From: Streptomyces coryli
GTDB lineage: Bacteria; Actinomycetota; Actinomycetes; Streptomycetales; Streptomycetaceae
DNA: 64,000 nt
Reading direction: 5' to 3'
NCBI RefSeq assembly: GCF_011044975.1
Contig: NZ_JAAKZV010000015.1
Span: 1 to 64,000 of the forward strand
Below, piece by piece: positions 60,744 to 64,000 of the stretch. The notes under the pieces were generated by a model, which saw nothing but the letters and a program-made list of their open reading frames with translations, was not told the DNA's origin and did not search any database. A program made the position numbers and the translations under genes. Within the stretch, counting starts at the first letter, position 1; every line of letters begins with the position of its first letter.

Positions 60744-62374
60744 GCGCCGGCCTCCTCGTTCAGCTCGTCGCCCTCATCGCCTTCGTCGCCCGCCGTCTTC
60801 ACCGGCACGGTGACCCGCTCCGCCTCGCGCAGCGTCTCGATCTCCGGCTGCCGTTCGGCGATCCGCTCGGCGACCTCGTTCAGCCGCGACCGCATGGTCT
60901 CCAGGTCGCCGGCGCTGAACAGCTCATCGCCGCGCTCGCCGACCAGCTCGCGGGCGATGGCCAGGAAGTCCACCCCGGCCTCCTCGCCGGCCCCGCCGGA
61001 GCCGCCGATCCGCACCATCCGCGGCAGGTGGTCGGCGATCTCCTCGAGGGTGTCCAGGATCTGCTGCTGGTAGCGGTATTCGAGGATCTCCGGCGCCTCG
61101 GCCGCGGTCATCGCGCGGATGTCCAGGGCCTGCGCGTCCAGCAGCGCCGCGTTCGCCTTCGCCTCCGACTCGGCCTGTACGTACCGCTGCCGGGCCAGCG
61201 CGTGCGCCCGGTTGGTCTCGCGCTCCACGGCGGTGTCCATCTGCGCCTGGTACTGGGCGATGTCGGCCTGGATGGAGGAGAGCGTCTCCTGGCGGGTGGC
61301 GAGCTCCTTGCTCAGGTCGCCCTCGTCCTGCTCCTTGCGGAGGTTGAGCGCGTATTCGTGGGTGTACGCCTCCTTCGCCATCCGCACCATCTCCGGGGCC
61401 GCGAGGTCCATGCGGTAGCCCTGGTCGGAGGGTTCGGCGGAGGTGATGTTGGCGTTGGTGAGCTCGACCGCGGGCCGGAACTGGGCGTTGAGCTGCTCCA
61501 TCAGCCGGCCGGTGTCCTCGCCGACCATGTCGTAGATCCCGGCGGCTTCCTGCTCGTAGATCAGGGAGCGGATGGTCTCGCTGACCGCGTTGCTCAGCTT
61601 CTCCTCGAAGCCGCGGACCGCGCCCAGGGTGTAGACGAACTCCACCGGGTCGCTGATCCGGAACTGCAGGAACAGGTCGATGGAGGCCTTCACCCCGCCC
61701 TTCGTCGGCGCCTCGCGCACGGGCGCGTTGAAGGGGTATTCGCGGGTGGTGTTGATGATGTACGAGACCCGCTTGAAGGGGTTGATGAGGATGACCCGGC
61801 CGGGCTCCTTCACCTGCTCCAGCTTGCCGAAGCGGGTGATCAGCGCGTGGCAGCCGTCCGGCACCATCACCATGCCCTGCCGCCACCACACGAAGCAGAC
61901 GGCGAGCACCGCGAGCACCCAGTAGTGGATGCCGAAGAGCGGGTTGGTGAGCACGTCGCCGCCGGCCGCGGACACCGCGATGGTGCCGGCCACGCCGATC
62001 ACGAGCAGCAACGACACCGGCAGCATGCTCAGGAAGGAGCGGCCCTTCGGCATCACCATCGGGCAGATGGCGTGCACCTTCTTGCCGTCCTCGCGGACCT
62101 GCTCGCTGCGGTTGAGCGCCTCGCCGGCCTCGTCGAGGGGCACCGACTTCTGCACCATGACCGTGTCGGTGCTGCCGCCCTGCTCGCGGGCGGCCGGGAA
62201 ATCGGCCGGGTCGATGCCGCCTTCCTGCAGCACCTCGCGGCCCCGCTCGACCTGGCCGCCGAAGGCTTCCGCGGTCTGCTCGCGCAGCTGCTGCTGCGCC
62301 ACCTCCCGCGGATTCGCTCCGCCGGCCACCGCGCGTGCGGCATTGCGTACGTTCTGCGCTCTGGATCGCGCCAT
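60740..62374 (-). CDS. SPFH/band 7 membrane protein, first of a pair
   Basis: The protein has 544 residues. A hydrophilic N-terminal region (about 1-105) with QQQLREQTAEAFGGQVERGR comes first. Two membrane segments follow at about 112-132 and 143-163, then an SPFH domain (about 165-320; GMVMVPDGCHALITRFGKLEQVKEPGRVILINP). A coiled coil (about 340-430) leads to an acidic tail (GDEGDEGDELNEEAGA). GGGGGAG precedes the ATG. It shares architecture with the downstream gene but is clearly diverged, so the duplication is old. Confidence 0.87.
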   Translation of the reverse strand: MARSRAQNVRNAARAVAGGANPREVAQQQLREQTAEAFGGQVERGREVLQEGGIDPADFPAAREQGGSTDTVMVQKSVPLDEAGEALNRSEQVREDGKKVHAICPMVMPKGRSFLSMLPVSLLLVIGVAGTIAVSAAGGDVLTNPLFGIHYWVLAVLAVCFVWWRQGMVMVPDGCHALITRFGKLEQVKEPGRVILINPFKRVSYIINTTREYPFNAPVREAPTKGGVKASIDLFLQFRISDPVEFVYTLGAVRGFEEKLSNAVSETIRSLIYEQEAAGIYDMVGEDTGRLMEQLNAQFRPAVELTNANITSAEPSDQGYRMDLAAPEMVRMAKEAYTHEYALNLRKEQDEGDLSKELATRQETLSSIQADIAQYQAQMDTAVERETNRAHALARQRYVQAESEAKANAALLDAQALDIRAMTAAEAPEILEYRYQQQILDTLEEIADHLPRMVRIGGSGGAGEEAGVDFLAIARELVGERGDELFSAGDLETMRSRLNEVAERIAERQPEIETLREAERVTVPVKTAGDEGDEGDELNEEAGA

Positions 62375-62447
62375 CTCACTCCCCCGGGGTCGTGCCGTAT
62401 CTCGGAATGCACAGCATTCAAGCAGTCACGAACCCGGCAGTCTGCGA

Positions 62448-62489
62448 CCGCACCCGGCAGTACCCGTCCGGGGAGATTGCCGGGTGCGG
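62448..62489. terminator. 12 bp inverted repeat between DUF2254 and SPFH genes
   Basis: Perfect arms CCGCACCCGGCA (62448-62459) and TGCCGGGTGCGG (62478-62489) enclose an 18 nt loop, starting 12 bp beyond the DUF2254 gene stop on the minus strand. Confidence 0.7.
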
Positions 62490-62500
62490 GCAGCGGCGGG

Positions 62501-63823
62501 CTAGCCGATGCCCTGCCGGTCCGGCGTGAGCGCGTAGGCGCGTTGGTCCGTTGCCGGCACCGCCCGGGACACCGCCTCCTCCAGCAGGGCCCGGTGCCGT
62601 ACCAGCGGCGCCCGGCGCGGCGGCGGCACGGCCGCCTCCAGGTCGGCGAGCAGCGCCGCCAGCCGCCGGGTGACCTGCACAGACCCGGCCCCGTAGGCGC
62701 GGATCTCGGTCAGCGCCATGTCGACCAGCTCCGCCCACGACGGCTCGGTCTCCACCAGCCGCACCCGCCCGTCCCGGTCCCGGTGCCAGGCCCGGCCGAG
62801 CGGCTGGTCGGCGAACGCGGCCAGCACCACCTGGATGCGGTCCAGCGCCTGGGTGGCGGTGGTCGGGTCGTTGACGCCGGGCGACAGCGCCCGCGCGGCG
62901 ATGTCGGCGAGCTGGCGCAGGCCGAAGGCGAGGTCCTGGTCCGGGGTGCGTTCGCCGCCGATGTCGAGGGTCTTGTGCACGGCGGCGGACGGCGGCAGCC
63001 GGCCCCCGTGCGCCTCGAAGAGCGGGGTGCCGGGCGCCAGGAAGTCGCCGATCCGCGGGATGAGGCGCAGCACGGTGCCGTGCCGGGCGGCGAGCGGGAT
63101 CAGCGCGTGCACGCGGATGGACTGGAGCACGCCGGGTGGTCCGGCATAGCTGAGCACGCCGGCCTTGGCGGGGAGGTCGCCTTCGGTCTCCTGGTCGTAC
63201 GAGCCCGACGACCGGGCCAGCCGCAGCGTCTCCGCGGTGACCCGGTCCATCACATGCGTCGGCCGCATCATCGCGATGGTGGTGTGCACGTACACGACGA
63301 ACAGCATCAGGCTGCCGACCACCAGGAACATCGCCAGCGACGCCCCGACGTACGGCACCACGGCCTGCTCGGGGTCGTCCGTCTTCGCGTACTCCTTCTG
63401 CAGCCGCAGCGTGTACAGGAACGTGCACAGGAAGACGGCCAGGGTCGTCTTGGTGACCCAGCTCTCGACGTAGATCCGCAGCACCCGCGGGGTGAGCTGC
63501 CCCGCCGCCATCTGCAGCGCCACCAGGGTGATGGAGAAGACGACGCCCAGGAAGGTGAGCATCGCCGAGCTCATGGTGGCGAGCGCCGCCTTCGCCGACT
63601 CGCCGAGGTCCTCCGCGAGCCGGAAGACGAGCAGCTCGTCGATCCGGACGGAGCCGAGCCGGTCGTTGAGGTCGTGGATCCACTCGTCGGTCCAGACGGC
63701 CCCGGTGGCGAGCAGATAGCCGCTCAGGATGCCGAGGAACGGCACGATCAGGAACGAGGAGCGCAGCCGCCGCCGCAGCCGGTGCATCAGCACGCGCCGG
63801 CGGCGGTGGCTTGAGGGGCCCAT
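62501..63823 (-). CDS. DUF2254-family membrane protein
   Basis: This protein of about 440 residues has four hydrophobic segments in the first half (SSFLIVPFLGILSGYLLATG; TFLGVVFSITLVALQMAAG; TTLAVFLCTFLYTL; AMFLVVGSLMLFVVYVH). A cytoplasmic domain follows with the family signature DLAFGLRQLADIAARALSPGVNDPTTA. The function is unknown. The start may be ATG 63823 (MGPSSHRRRR) or a GTG at 63847 that overlaps the upstream stop (TAGTG). I prefer 63823 because the extra codons include rare ones. Confidence 0.85.
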   Translation of the reverse strand: MGPSSHRRRRVLMHRLRRRLRSSFLIVPFLGILSGYLLATGAVWTDEWIHDLNDRLGSVRIDELLVFRLAEDLGESAKAALATMSSAMLTFLGVVFSITLVALQMAAGQLTPRVLRIYVESWVTKTTLAVFLCTFLYTLRLQKEYAKTDDPEQAVVPYVGASLAMFLVVGSLMLFVVYVHTTIAMMRPTHVMDRVTAETLRLARSSGSYDQETEGDLPAKAGVLSYAGPPGVLQSIRVHALIPLAARHGTVLRLIPRIGDFLAPGTPLFEAHGGRLPPSAAVHKTLDIGGERTPDQDLAFGLRQLADIAARALSPGVNDPTTATQALDRIQVVLAAFADQPLGRAWHRDRDGRVRLVETEPSWAELVDMALTEIRAYGAGSVQVTRRLAALLADLEAAVPPPRRAPLVRHRALLEEAVSRAVPATDQRAYALTPDRQGIG

Positions 63824-63846
63824 GGCGCCAACGTATGCGGGCGGCA

Positions 63847-64000
63847 CTACCCCCGCATGCCGAAGAGGAAGCGCAGCGGCGGCAGCCGGCGCACCAGCAG
63901 CTCGTACACGGCGAGGGTGAGGGCGAAGGCGATGGCGACCAGCGCGGCGTACTCGAGCGGGAGCGGGAGGGGCGTGGCGATGAGGAAGTACGCGACGGCG
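63847..64000 (-). CDS. C-terminal end of a probable acyltransferase-3-type membrane protein (partial)
   Basis: The last 51 codons of a gene run in from the right edge. They read a hydrophobic helix (LEYAALVAIAFALTLAVYE) followed by LLVRRLPPLRFLFGMRG and the stop TAG at 63849-63847. The helix plus Y-E-x-x-V-R-R and P-L-R-x-L-F-G-x-R is the usual ending of acyltransferase family 3 membrane proteins in actinomycetes. The remainder lies outside the window. Confidence 0.55.
   Translation of the reverse strand, partial: AVAYFLIATPLPLPLEYAALVAIAFALTLAVYELLVRRLPPLRFLFGMRG

Noticed and set aside
61028-63814. A 928-residue plus-strand open frame opposite the SPFH and DUF2254 genes
   Set aside because: His/Arg/Leu-rich low-complexity translation typical of an antisense shadow, with clear domains on the other strand.

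Overview
The window is high-GC DNA (codon third positions almost all G/C) and looks like a Streptomyces chromosome or that of a close relative. The support is the clpP3-clpP4/popR locus with its operators, leucine TTA codons confined to a regulatory gene, many MerR, TetR, GntR and XRE regulators, SPFH proteins, and an actinobacterial Sdh1-type succinate dehydrogenase. I could run no database search. Names rest on motifs I can read and on remembered family features.

Layout. 1-5100: clpP3-clpP4 behind two PopR boxes, a histidine kinase/response regulator pair with two TTA codons, a pectinacetylesterase-like lipoprotein, and popR. 5100-17300: two tandem paralogous peptide ABC transporter operons on the minus strand, each ordered binding protein, two permeases, two ATPases. 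Each has a stem-loop behind the binding-protein gene, and their upstream regions resemble each other. 17300-23650: a penicillin-binding-protein-like serine hydrolase, a small HTH membrane protein, a repeat-rich intergenic block, typA, and an orphan family 5 binding lipoprotein. 23650-32060: sdhCAB, D-Ala-D-Ala carboxypeptidase, and a TPM-domain membrane protein with PspA. 32060-43300: a PAS/GAF/SpoIIE phosphatase, an RsbW-like kinase, a SPOR protein, GntR, mgtE, a PIG-L deacetylase, a TipA-like MerR regulator, a GlxA-type regulator, an amino acid permease, an NmrA-type oxidoreductase behind a SoxR-like box, and a wrecked NfeD-like/flotillin pseudogene.

44200-52460 is the most striking part. 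It is a tight minus-strand operon encoding a lid-less Hsp70, a membrane-anchored J-like/TPR protein without HPD, a GrpE-type exchange factor, a caspase-fold peptidase and a CHAT-domain peptidase. A complete dedicated Hsp70 machine is coupled to two clan CD proteases. I infer a sensing-and-execution system (stress-, phage- or death-related); no function is proven by the sequence.

52560-64000: a TetR repressor with twin operators facing a DHA2 drug exporter, a second DHA2 exporter behind two CsoR-type boxes, a polysaccharide deacetylase-like protein, a small membrane protein, an orphan cytochrome b (qcrB paralogue), a pair of SPFH/band 7 membrane proteins, a DUF2254 membrane protein, and the C-terminal end of a probable acyltransferase cut by the window edge. 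Several perfect hairpin terminators separate these units. I saw no tRNA, rRNA, CRISPR array, insertion sequence or origin.
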